From: Pochonia chlamydosporia 170
Taxonomy: Eukaryota > Ascomycota > Sordariomycetes > Hypocreales > Clavicipitaceae
Assembly: GCF_001653235.2 (NCBI RefSeq)
Contig: NC_035793.1
Location: forward strand, 1,612,001 to 1,676,000
Reading direction: 5' to 3'
Length of the DNA stretch: 64,000 bases
Numbering within the stretch: position 1 is the first letter of the stretch; each line of letters opens with the position of its first letter. A program made the translations under genes and the position numbers. Of this stretch, positions 23,483 to 33,363 are shown one piece after another. Under the pieces are notes generated by a model, which was given only the letters and a program-made list of their open reading frames with translations, was not told the DNA's origin and searched no databases.

Positions 23483-24490
23483 CTAATACCTGCTCTTCGC
23501 CCAGGGCTTATCATCGTTAGTTGCCATGTACCGAACATGCGGATGTCTTTCAACCCAGTTCTTCATAAACCTCAACGCAGAACGCGTGCGGTCAGAGTCC
23601 CCAAACTCAGTGTACCTGAAGCCGAAAACCAGACCATCAACGTTCACCTCCATCAACTTATAAGCGAAGTAAGTCTGTCGAGTCACCAGCGTCCAGCCGA
23701 ACGTCTTCCCAATTTCACTCTTACTCTCAGCACCCTTCTTTAGCTCCGAGCAAATATAATATCTCTCTTCTGTGCAGTTGCCAAAATGAAACGCCGGCTT
23801 CTTGTATCCATACGACATGATCCGCTTGGTGACGTTCTTAGGCCCATACTGCTCAAACGCAGCCTTGACCTCCCCGTCCTGCCCGTTGATGCTGACTGCC
23901 TCCAAGTCATTCAAGTCACCCTGAATAGACTTGTACGCTTCACTCTCCACGGAAGGAAATCCATAAAGCACATGTATGCCCTTGGGCTGCAAAATCTCGC
24001 GTGCAAGGTCCCGAAGCGCCGCGAACGAACAATAATGGTAGTGAGGCGTGCAGAAATCCGGGTTATGAACGGCCAGCCAGACAAAGGTGATGTTCTTGCC
24101 TTTTTTGCGCTGTCCCGCAATGGTATCAAAGATGCCTTTGACTTTGCGTCCTTTCTTTGTGGGAGATTTATCATCGCGTTCTGTGAACCATCCGAATTTT
24201 CCTGGTGGAACGTGGTCGTCTACCCTCGGAACGACATCTAGGTGTAAGGCGTTGGCTCCTACTTTTATGGCCTTCTTGACGCTTTTCGAAGAAAGAGTTC
24301 TATAGGCGATGGCGTAAAATGGGTTGGGCGTGATACCGGGATCAATGTCTATCATTTTGGTGAGATTGCCTGGTTTCTGCATGTTGATGTCGACACTCTC
24401 GGCGGGAGTTCCCTTGACGGTAGGGACTTGGGTACAGGAAATGAGCGTGGCGAGCGTACAAAGGCTTGTGAGTTTGGACAAGAGAACCAT
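23483..24490 (-). CDS. Secreted sphingomyelinase D/phospholipase D-like protein, probably catalytically inactive
   Basis: Single-exon gene, 335 residues, with a hydrophobic N-terminus (about 1-20) that looks like a signal peptide. Features of the SMaseD/PLD family (TIM-barrel GDPD fold) are the FYAIAYRTL strand at 58-66, VGANALHLDV at 77-86, VWLAVHNPDF around 138 and VDGLVFGF near 284. The short C-terminal motif ATNDDKPW at 323-330 corresponds to the family's tail motif. The two catalytic histidines and a metal-binding acidic residue of active members are not where expected: Tyr63 takes the first His position, His83 the Glu position, and Glu104/Arg105 stand near the second His. Asp85 is kept. 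I infer a non-catalytic member. It lies beside the BTB pair in an accessory-looking stretch. The family is known in spider venoms, some bacteria and ascomycetes. Confidence 0.75.
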   Translation of the reverse strand: MVLLSKLTSLCTLATLISCTQVPTVKGTPAESVDINMQKPGNLTKMIDIDPGITPNPFYAIAYRTLSSKSVKKAIKVGANALHLDVVPRVDDHVPPGKFGWFTERDDKSPTKKGRKVKGIFDTIAGQRKKGKNITFVWLAVHNPDFCTPHYHYCSFAALRDLAREILQPKGIHVLYGFPSVESEAYKSIQGDLNDLEAVSINGQDGEVKAAFEQYGPKNVTKRIMSYGYKKPAFHFGNCTEERYYICSELKKGAESKSEIGKTFGWTLVTRQTYFAYKLMEVNVDGLVFGFRYTEFGDSDRTRSALRFMKNWVERHPHVRYMATNDDKPWAKSRY

Positions 24491-25406
24491 TTTGGCCTCT
24501 CAAGTTTAGAAACGAGTGCGGTTCTTCAAACGTTGGTGAAATAACATAGCTAGCAAGAATGGACGCGGCGACCCTCGATGGCTCCTTATGTACCTACATA
24601 AGCTTTGACTTCATACATCGACAACTAACTTAGTCTAGTAAGGTTCATTATAGCGCCGTCTAGGGCTCAAAAACGTATGGCAGACGAGTAAACCTTAATA
24701 CAACGTTTCAAGTATAAATCCATTGTCTGTTGACTATCCGATACCCTCACGGGATACTCCCCTGTTGTATATCAAGTTGTTGACGGAAGCAGGGTAAAAC
24801 TTCCCATAACTTAGTGTTGCGCTTTCACGAACGCCATTACAAGGCAGTCCATCCCAGCTTGAGTGCATGTAGGTTGACTAGCAGAATATGGCCTGATGAT
24901 GGCTGCAAGATGTCATCAGGACCTTTCGTAACTGCCGCTCAGAACAGAGCAGTCACGAGCGAGAGACTCAAACATCTTGTTGACTCAAGTAATTTGAGCC
25001 AGGTTATATGGAAGTAAGGCCGTCTCACAGACTACGATGCATAGATGTCCTGATTCTAGAGGAATACTGTCCGTCCGAAGCCCACTATGACTATATGAGT
25101 TACACCAGCAAACTTAGAATCCAGCTAGGCTATCAATCACAACGGTCAGAGTTTGGTCAATCATGTATATTAGCCTCTATGCATCAAGTCCCACGGCTCC
25201 CAAGTACCCAGTCCTCAAGCAAAGCAGCCTCAAGGTGAATCCTTCCAAAATCCTCTCTTAGCAAACCCAAATATTCTCATAAGTCAAAGACTCATCGCCC
25301 GCGTCATAAGCCGCGGCCATTGCAGAACCGTACCAAATCATCCTCTAGTCCCATGCATCTCGTCGCAGAATGCCACCCATAAGTATATAACTTCACCCAA
25401 TAAGCC
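24491..25406. other. Intergenic region upstream of the SMaseD-like gene
   Basis: About 0.9 kb between two minus-strand genes. It should contain the promoter of the SMaseD-like gene and the 3' end of the acidic-protein gene. Short open frames are present but none has recognisable features. Confidence 0.45.
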
Positions 25407-26701
25407 TCACTCCTCCTCGCTATACATCTCCGAGTCCGATGAACCGCTACCAAATTCATACACCTCCATGCTGTCCAACTGCTCATCTCCGCTCTCCATG
25501 TCGTCACCATTATCTGGCTCGACGTTCTGAAGTGGCCCCTCTGGTAGTATGACGTTCTCATTCTCTTCTTGATCTGCGTCACGGACATGTTCCTCACCTT
25601 CCTCGAACCTGTCCAAGCAAAACATCTTCATATCCGGCACATAAACGTCCACCGCACCTTGATCTCCAAATTCCTTCTCAAATGCGTTCTTGTTTATGGC
25701 CAATTCCACTTCTGGCAAGTCATCAAATTCTTCATCATCCACGGCCAGGTAAACTTCCAAATCCACATTTACAACTTGGCCAGAGCCACCGACTATCTCG
25801 ACGTCGTGCACAATATTAGAGTGGCCATTCTCATCATAAAAGGGTTGGGCTGAAACATGATTATTCATGTATATGTCGTCGTATTCATTATCCTCGTTCT
25901 CTTCCCCATCGCTATCGTACATGTGCTTGGGGGCGACATCCTTGAACCAGGCCGGATCCTCAGGGTCGGAAGGCTGCGAGACGGTAGTTTCGACAGGCTC
26001 GGGAGTAGTAGCAAGCGCATGCTGCTGGGTCTCTTGAGTATCTTCGCCGCTTGTTGAGCCACGCAATGTTTCGTCAGATTCAGAAAGAGTAAGGTCTTCA
26101 GGGTCAACAGTGTCCCGGATATTCCATTCTGGTAGAAGCGATTTACCAACACTTATATCTTCAGTTTTAACGCCCAGCTCATAAGCCTGTCGTAGTTTTT
26201 GATTGCTCTTGATTCGTAGTTCTCTCTGCAGCAAATCCCCTAGATCTTGCGCAAGCTGGAGGTGAAGCAGACGCTCTTGGATGGCGCTGTGGAGTGACTT
26301 GTCCGTTGGGTCCCAATAGAGAGTGCGCCAGGATGGAAGACAGTCCTCGCCGATGTAGATTTCTTCTAGCTTGATGCCTTGTTGTTTTGCCAGCCTAAGA
26401 CGCTCGTTGGCATTATGTTTAAACGCCTCTGCCAGATCATCAGGCACTAAAGCAGCTGGAAATGTATTGCCGAGCGTTGCCAAAAATGAGTCGGCTTTCT
26501 TTGACAGCTTCCGTGGTCTGGGGTTGATGTCTGGTAAATGAGTTAGTTTAAATTTGTTGGATAGGTCAGCCAGGTTAATGAAGTTTTCTTACCGTCGCCA
26601 CCTGTCACCACTGTCATGTCTCTGGAACCTTGATCACGAACATTTCCATGAGTCCAGTTTTTGTGAAACATTTCTTCGGATCCAACTGCGCAAGATTCCA
26701 T
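25407..26701 (-). CDS. Acidic hypothetical protein with a duplicated motif
   Basis: I join complement(26593..26701) and complement(25407..26530), 410 residues, with a 62-nt intron (donor GTAAGA, acceptor CCAG). No known domain is recognised. The N-terminal half contains two related segments: LRLAKQQGIKLEEIYIGEDC with LPSWR after it, and LRQAYELGVKTEDISVGKSL with LPEW after it. They share the pattern L-R-x-A, G-[IV]-K, E-[ED]-I, [IV]-G and LP-x-W. The C-terminal 230 residues are strongly acidic (Asp/Glu runs) and end in EEE. This composition is common in nuclear or chromatin-associated proteins, but the function is unknown. The first exon start rests on the in-frame ATG at 26701; Met26614 would be a shorter option. 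Confidence 0.65.
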
Positions 26702-27358
26702 CTCATAGCAGATTTATGTTTAAACAGAGCATATGTGGTCTCGATATTTCAGAGAAGTCGTGACAGTAGAACGGTGAGAGGAGAGAATCAGCTTGTGTGA
26801 TGCGTTAAAGAGTTAGCAAAGCCTCAAGGAGCAAGCAATGAACCAAAACCGAACTGCAACATGTCTGCAATTGCCATCAGTTAGGTGTAGGGAAGCATGA
26901 ATGACCAAAAGCCATTGCCCATGAAGAAAGACAGAGCATATTCACTCTAAGGTGAACAATGGCAGAAGGTAGACATTGACCACGGAACCACGCTCTATTC
27001 ATCAGCTTCCACACTGCAAGTTGGCAACCGAGTAAACCCAAGGTCGACAATAGAATGAGAATCAAGTCAAATCCCCACTCGATACCTTCCATCAACACAA
27101 TTCTGGGCCCAAGTTCACTCTGATTCCTCGACATCACCTAGCACCTTCAAATGTTTATGATCCTAGTCCCATGACACGAAGCAAAACAACCTCCATGGTA
27201 TTCCCTACTTTTATATATCCCCAACGCCATTCCATGACCATAAAACACAAATAAACCATCTATCATATCGACATCAACATGCAAAAGAACCATCCCACAC
27301 CATCCCTCACATACAATCGCATCGTTATCATGAAACCCTCGTCAATCTCCCCTCACCA
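26702..27358. other. Intergenic region between acidic-protein gene and small basic-protein gene
   Basis: About 0.66 kb between tandem minus-strand genes. One minus-strand open frame (26877..27137, 86 codons) is hydrophobic, but it lacks supporting signals and lies where the promoter of the acidic-protein gene is expected. I leave it uncalled. Confidence 0.4.
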
Positions 27359-27742
27359 TCACTGAATCTCCATCTCATTCTCCCCATTCAACTGCTTCTC
27401 CACCTCGGCATCCATATCAGGCGCATCTACACCCCGTTAGCATCTCTATACACCCAACATCCCAAGTAGCTTACCTTGCATCTCCTTCTCCCCATCAGCA
27501 TCCATTCTCCTCTTCAGCGCATATCCCATCTTCTTTTCCAACTTCCTCGCCTTCTTGGCGCTAACTTTCGCACGGGGACCGCTCGTAGGTAGGATGCCGG
27601 GTCTTGCGCCGCGGGCAACGTCCTGCTTGGAGATCTTGTTCTTGGCCAGTTCGCTGCGCTTTCTGCGGACTTTTTTGGCGGCGGCTGCGCGCGCGGCGAG
27701 ACGGTTTTTGGAAGGGCCGTTGGGGTTCTTGACGGACGGCAT
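27359..27742 (-). CDS. Small basic protein, possibly ribosome biogenesis
   Basis: I join complement(27475..27742) and complement(27359..27426), 111 residues, across a 48-nt intron (donor GTAAGC, branch GCTAAC, acceptor GTAG). The start MPSVKNPNGPSKNRLAARAA, the dense Lys/Arg content (KKVRRKRSELAKNKISK) and the KVSAKKARKLEKKMGYALKR segment are those of a small nuclear or nucleolar basic protein. The last exon adds an acidic tail ending in EMEIQ. It resembles short fungal proteins annotated as ribosome-biogenesis factors (Alb1-type), but I am not certain of the family. Reading on without splicing would replace the acidic tail by eight unrelated residues. Confidence 0.75.
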
Positions 27743-28271
27743 TTTAGAGGTGTAGATTGTCTTTGGATCGTGTCTATGCTCGTGGTGTAAAAAGGCGAAA
27801 AGAGATTCTGCGAGCTAGAAAAATAAAGTGGGATTCTCCAGTTGGGCGAACTTTCGGTCAGCGCTGAGTTGAGCGCAAAGAAAAAATTGCCCCGCTGATC
27901 AAGTCCCTGGCATTTCACTTCCCCCACATGGCTTGCAGTCAACCAGTTCTTGCAGTACACATGTGGCGTTCGCGATCGGTCCAATGTTGCAGCAGATCTG
28001 TAGTTCTACAAAGAATTGATGTGTCGGAGTTCACATTTACACCGTAGCGACGGGTTTGGGTATGGACGGACAAGCAAGTAGGGAACAGGTGAATGCCAGG
28101 AATTAACTTTTGCACTGCATTGCTATGCATGTTATACTAAATAGTACCCAATAAAAACCAATAAAAATAAACCCATGACCCGTACGCCTCTCTTGATATG
28201 TCTACCACCAAGGGAAAGAAAAGTGCAAACAATGGCCGCCAGCCCCCAGTTCAACCCTCCGCTCAACCCAG
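27743..28271. other. Spacer between YTP1-like gene and small basic-protein gene
   Basis: About 0.53 kb. It should contain the promoter of the small basic-protein gene and the 3' end of the YTP1-like gene. A plus-strand open frame beginning at 28198 runs into the last exon of the YTP1-like gene and is treated as a shadow. Confidence 0.45.
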
Positions 28272-29917
28272 CTACGCCCGTGTGTGGTTATTCTTACCAA
28301 GAGTGCTTGGGGTGTCAATGCTGGGACGATCCAAGCTTCTTCTTAGCATAGCCCTACCCTCGTCACCCTCCTCGTCACTCATGAGGCCGTCAAGCTCGAA
28401 TTCTTCAGCATCTCTCAGCTGACCCTCCTCAACAGCGCGGCCATTGGCATGCAAGTGTCCGTTGCCAAGGTCTTTCGTATTGATGGCAGGGTTGGCGAGT
28501 CGATCATAAAGGTGGATGAGCATGTTTGCGAATAAAAAGACAAGGAAGGCAAGAGAGAACAGGATCAAGATGTATGAGACACCGTCCATGCTGGATTGTG
28601 CAACGAGATTCATCTGTTCCTCGGTGGCACCCATGAACAAGAAGCCAGCAGCGTACAAGAGCTGCCTCGGGTTAGCAGGAGGTTCAACATAGGTTATCCA
28701 AGAGTGTACTCACGAATACAGGAATGTACTGGAAGCTATTCCAAGATCGCCCACTCTCCGAGAGGGATTGCTTGTCCTTCAAGACGAAAGCAATTTCAAT
28801 GATCCGAGTGAGTCCAGCAGCCATCAAAGTCTTGCCAAAAGTGCTGTGTGTCATGGCGCTGACCATCAGTTCCTGGGGATGCGCCGACATAGCCCAGCCG
28901 GTAATGAAGATGACGAAGCCAGGAATGAAGTTGCGCTTGGGGTTACCGTCACGATCCTTGCTGAGCCACATGCCCGCCAGGCCAGCACACCACCAGATAA
29001 CTCCCATGGTTGTGTGCTGCCAGTCATTCTTGACCCAAGCGGTGCCCCATCGATGTTCAGTGAAAGTGTTGACGCAACCCCAGGCTGCAATAACAGCGCT
29101 ATCAAAGAATTCTTGAGACCGTCCACTACGCTGCATCCAGACCTGGCCAACAACAAGTATGATGGTCAAAATGACGCCATATGCAATAAAGGCGCCTCCC
29201 ATAATGAAGTGGGCAGCGCACTGCCCAACATGCTCACCCTGGCAGAATCCAAGAGCCGTAATTCCACCAAAGACCATTTGTGCCCATGACAATAAGGGCA
29301 TCGCCTTTCCAATAATGGAATGGCATGGCCGAATAAGTTTTCTGATCTTGCCGTTCAGTCCCTTCTCCCAGTGTCCCTTCAGGTAAAGGCCAAGAACCAC
29401 CTGACCGATCAAGAGAAGCTGTAGGATATTCGCAAAAATCGAGTGGATGTTGTGGCCAACGAATTCTCGTCCGCCGTGGGCATGGCCCAAAAAGAAGCCC
29501 AAAAGGGCAAGAGCCGAGCCGAAGACTTGAGTGGGAACGTGCCAGCGAGATTTGGTTATCTGTTTGGCACAGTCAGATATCGGGGTTGATAAGAGAGTTC
29601 GTCCAGACACTGTGCACTTACTCCTAGCACCATGCCAATAGGGAAGATCACACCATAAGCAAACATGTTGATGAAGATGTGAATCCATAACGTCGTGTCC
29701 TGTAGCACAAATGTCAGCCCGGTCCTAGTACAGCACCTACTTCGTACGCATCGTCGTCACGATGGGTTCGAGGACTAACCAGTGGTTCCAGGGAGACCGT
29801 CTGCCCCTCTGGAATTTTGCTGTCGCCGTGATGATCATGTCCGTTGACCATTTTCGCTAATGTCGTCATGAGGATGACGAGGGACAAACTTGTCCCTGTC
29901 GACATACGGACAGCCAT
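28272..29917 (-). CDS. YTP1-like multi-pass membrane protein
   Basis: Four exons: complement of 29780..29917, 29622..29699, 28714..29559 and 28272..28661, all in phase 0, giving 483 residues. An N-terminal signal-like segment is followed by a His-rich luminal stretch (HDHHGD). Many membrane spans come next, with features of the Ytp1/cytochrome b561-related family: LGFFLGHAHGG, a run with conserved His in PCHSIIGKAMPLLSWAQ, EHRWGTAWVKNDWQHTTMG, and FVIFITGWAMSAHPQE. The tail is acidic (LDGLMSDEEGDEG). The family resembles mitochondrial electron-transport proteins, but its biochemical role is not established. The histidines in membrane spans suggest haem or metal binding (inference). Confidence 0.85.
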
Positions 29918-31351
29918 GGTTGTGTTTCAAGATGTTGTGTCCTCTGATACTCGGGCCTCCTGGCTGGGACACTAAAACGTGTCGTCGCGGCAAACGTGGC
30001 GTGTCGTTGGGTCGGTCGCGACGTAAAGCAGTCGAAAGATGGGATGAACAGGCGAATGGCAATGGCCGGTTCCGTGACGTGACAAGAATGCAGGACAAGT
30101 GAATGTCTGCGCTGTTTGGTGTATCCTCAATCAATACGTGGAAGGTTGAGGGGGTGAGAAGTTGGCGAAATGCAGGTGAGATGGAGGACCAAAAGGGAAA
30201 AGTATCCAAGAATGTCAATCCAGCAAGATGAGTAATGCCACTACTAATAGCGGCCAAGACGAGCGACCTGCGAACACGAAAAGGGAGGCGTTCTATTCAG
30301 GGGACTACCGCCGACATGCGAGTTATGCCACCCACATGCATTCTTCAGCCCATATTTGCCCAGTTGCCAGACCAGACTAGACACGGAGCATTCGGAACAT
30401 GGATTGACATTGAATGGCTTTGCTATCAATAGGCACAAGCCCGGGCCTAGGTGTATGCGCAAGCCGATTTGCAGGCGTGATAATTGGACCAGCAGATGGG
30501 CATTTTGCGGGGACCAAGACCGGGGGCCAAGGATCAATTGTTGATGAGGATGGCCAGATCTCATTTCCACAGACACACATAATGCACTGAACGCTTTGAA
30601 CCGTCTCTATGAACATGTTGCTCACATTATACGTAAAATAATATGTAGAATTCATTGTCCTTTGCTGCAGCTTTCGAAGAATTCCACGACACCATCCGAC
30701 GCTGCCCAATCTGCATGTCTCCTTCACGCAGATGGCCAAGACTCACGACGAGGAAAACCTGCCGTCCCCAGACCCAGACCTATTTGCCATCCAGTAATAC
30801 CAAACTTCAAAATCCAACACTTCAACCACAGTTAGAAAATTATATTACTTCCTTCCAAGTGTCACTCACCCTACCCTTTGCACAACCGCAACCGCGCCAG
30901 TTTGACTCGTTCCTTTCATCTGGTTACCTTTGTCGAATCCTCGGCCATTCTCGATTCACTGCTATGTGGCGCAATCCCTCGACCATGGACACAGCAAACA
31001 TAGTTCATAGGCGATGGGGGTTTCTCCTGGTGTAGAATTTGGTTCAGTCCCACAAAGTACATGTTGATTGCTTTACAAACTCGTCAAACGAGTATCGCAC
31101 AGTGTTCTGTGAGACTTTGCTACTTGGGCATTTATCTGTAACGTATTTGGCCTTGAGCCTGCCTAATACTCCCAAATGCTATCTTTCATAGTTGATATTG
31201 CTCCATTCACGACTCAATCATTGCTATTGAGAAAAACATCACATTGATTTCCTTGACATACAACACCTTCAAGTTCGTTCAAACGAAATACGACAACGAT
31301 TTGCACAATATGTACATCTTCAATCGTCCCGGACTCCTCAACCAGCTTACA
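29918..31351. other. Divergent intergenic region
   Basis: About 1.4 kb between the start of the YTP1-like gene (minus) and a small membrane-protein gene (plus). Several open frames of 60-140 codons occur on both strands, but none shows a domain, and their composition is not coding-like. I treat it as a promoter region. Confidence 0.45.
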
Positions 31352-31663
31352 ATGGCGCCTCTCACAAACGCAAGTCATCATATCTATACACGGGAGGCAG
31401 ACCTTACCGCCGAGGCACGATACGGCATCATGATCGCACTGGCCATATCCAGCGGAGCGTTCTTCGTGGCATGCATCGGCCTCACAATCTCAATGTGCGA
31501 CTGGCGAATGAGATATTTACATCTACGAAAGGAACTGGACGAGCGTGGATATGGTATCGCGGCAAGACCTGCAGCACAGCAAGAGAACCAAGCTGGGGAG
31601 CGGCAAGGAGGCGAGGCTCAAGCAACTGAGGAGCCGGCACCAGCAGTATCTGGAGCGTTGTAG
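31352..31663 (+). CDS. Small single-pass membrane protein, unknown
   Basis: 103 residues from the ATG at 31352, which has a good context (CTTACAATGG). The frame is open further upstream to an ATG at 31244 (139 residues), but that extension looks like leader. One strong transmembrane segment lies at about residues 25-50 (GIMIALAISSGAFFVACIGL). A short basic Arg/Lys segment follows (DWRMRYLHLRKELDERGYG), then a Gln/Glu/Ala-rich tail. The charge pattern suggests the C-terminus faces the cytosol. I do not recognise a family. Confidence 0.55.
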   Translation: MAPLTNASHHIYTREADLTAEARYGIMIALAISSGAFFVACIGLTISMCDWRMRYLHLRKELDERGYGIAARPAAQQENQAGERQGGEAQATEEPAPAVSGAL

Positions 31664-31845
31664 TGATACAAATCGTATCATGCACGGTAGAAATGGACGA
31701 GAACTGCGGGCATATTATAAGATTGTTTTCTTGAAAGAAATCAGACTCTCAAGTATAATTGACCAATGTCAACCCCAAACGCCACTCGCTAAACGTCGAA
31801 TGATGATGTATACCGCACCAGAAAGCCATTATTGCAGGTCTGCTG

Positions 31846-32379
31846 TTATGAATGCGTCCCCTTCTCTTCTTTTTGCAAGAATTCCTTGGCCTCCTGCCAC
31901 AACTCTGCCTCCATGTCTCGTTCCACCCTCGTGCTCCTACTGTTCAGCCAGCCGACGTCCAGATTCCCAACCGTACCCACGCCATTTGGCTGTAAAGATG
32001 CTTTGGTGGCTCCGTTCGGACCTTGACGCGGCGTGTTAGACAGATTCACAATGCCCGCTTCCTCCAAAGCCATGATCTGTCGTTTCATTCTAACGTCTAT
32101 ACTATGCAGCGTGGTAAGAAACGAATCAGTGGCCGACTTGAAAGCTTCTTTTTGAGCAGTCGCGTCTATGACTGAGTTGTCGCCATTAGAGGGCGATGCG
32201 CTTGATGCTGGGGTCGTGAGCGCATTGAGGGCGGTGGCAGTTTGACTCATGAGTTGGGCGATTGACTTGTCGATGGCGTTGAGTTGGTGAATGTTCTCCT
32301 CAACAGTGAATGGCTCGGACTCCTGACTGGTCTCTGGAAGGTCACCCTGGCCCATGGTGATGTCGTTTGATGTTGCCAT
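31846..32379 (-). CDS. med11: Mediator complex subunit 11
   Basis: Single-exon gene, 177 residues. The segment ENIHQLNAIDKSIAQLMSQT at about 28-47 matches the conserved helix of Med11, a head-module subunit of Mediator that bridges transcription activators and RNA polymerase II. A second helix runs through FKSATDSFLTTLHSIDVRMK and KRQIMALEEAGI. The Ser/Pro/Asn-rich insertion between them and the C-terminal extension (about 55 residues ending in KEEKGTHS) are usual in filamentous fungi. Downstream, the small membrane-protein gene ends 182 nt away on the other strand. Confidence 0.75.
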   Translation of the reverse strand: MATSNDITMGQGDLPETSQESEPFTVEENIHQLNAIDKSIAQLMSQTATALNALTTPASSASPSNGDNSVIDATAQKEAFKSATDSFLTTLHSIDVRMKRQIMALEEAGIVNLSNTPRQGPNGATKASLQPNGVGTVGNLDVGWLNSRSTRVERDMEAELWQEAKEFLQKEEKGTHS

Positions 32380-33363
32380 GTTGTAGAGGGTTAGAGTCCA
32401 CTCTGTGACTCAGGAGCTCACTCGTCGTTCAAGTTGAAGCCGTGAGGCTTAGTTGTGTCCAGGGGCGCAGACAGGTTGGCGTTTCGTAATGTAATTTACG
32501 AGCGACCTTCGAACTGGAGAAATAAGCCAATTCAAGGAGTTCGAGCCCGTTTCGTGTGTGAGGCGGAACGAGTCCTTAACTTGATAATGGTTTGCTGGGA
32601 ACAACTGTAGAGGACAAGAGTGTGATGATTCTGATGCCACCAGACTTCAGTGGTCGCAGCTTAGAAGTACCAGACATTGTCAGGGACACCATACAGTGGA
32701 GCCCGCCACCACAAGCATCAATAATCAATTGAATCCTCAATGGTACAGCTGACACCAGACTGCTACACCTCAATATTGAGCATTTTTAGATATTGGCAAA
32801 GGAAAACAATAATTTACCGGATGGAGTTTTTGGAATAAATTCAATAAATTGTTGTTATTATTTATTATAGTATCAACAATACACCTGATCATTTGCTCCT
32901 GTGAACGTTGGTCCGCTTCGGTCAGAACAAGTCAAGTCTTTCCATCAGCACCATGACTTCCGTCAAAACCTCGGCTAAATTCAACACTGCTGGTCGGCCC
33001 ATTCAGCAACTCAACCAAGACGATATAAAGTTGACAATCCATCACCACTCCCAACGACGACAGCTTCACACGTCAACGGTCACAGCTTCTTAACGCCCTC
33101 TCGGACAATAGAGGGAGAAGCGAGAGTGCCCTTGTTGAAAAGGGTTGGTTTGTGGGGCCACCAGACTCAAACTCATTGGTTTTGCCCTTGGTTGATTCAC
33201 CATCATAAATACCCATCACCACATCGCGAAGACAAATCGGACATCAAATAGCGCGTCGACTTAGTGCACGAATACGTGCTGCTCTCCCATTCTACCTAGC
33301 ATCTCATCAGCACCGGCCACAATATCCTTTTACTCGACATAGCATATCCCAGACCACATCAGC
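32380..33363. other. Divergent promoter region of MED11 and TAF5
   Basis: About 1 kb between the two starts. It has an AT-rich patch at 32820-32880 (repeats of TTATT/AATAAA type). A short plus-strand open frame (32908..33093) has no features. No further gene is supported. Confidence 0.5.

Noticed and set aside
26877..27137. Hydrophobic 86-codon minus-strand frame
   Set aside because: It lies where the promoter of the acidic-protein gene is expected, with no splice or start evidence. It could be real but I cannot support it.
28198..28422. Plus-strand open frame starting MSTTKGKKSANN
   Set aside because: It overlaps the last exon of the YTP1-like gene on the other strand and has no domain; the YTP1-like frame is well supported.
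32536..32550. GTTCGAGCCC resembling a tRNA B box
   Set aside because: No A box, acceptor stem or anticodon arm can be folded at the right distances.
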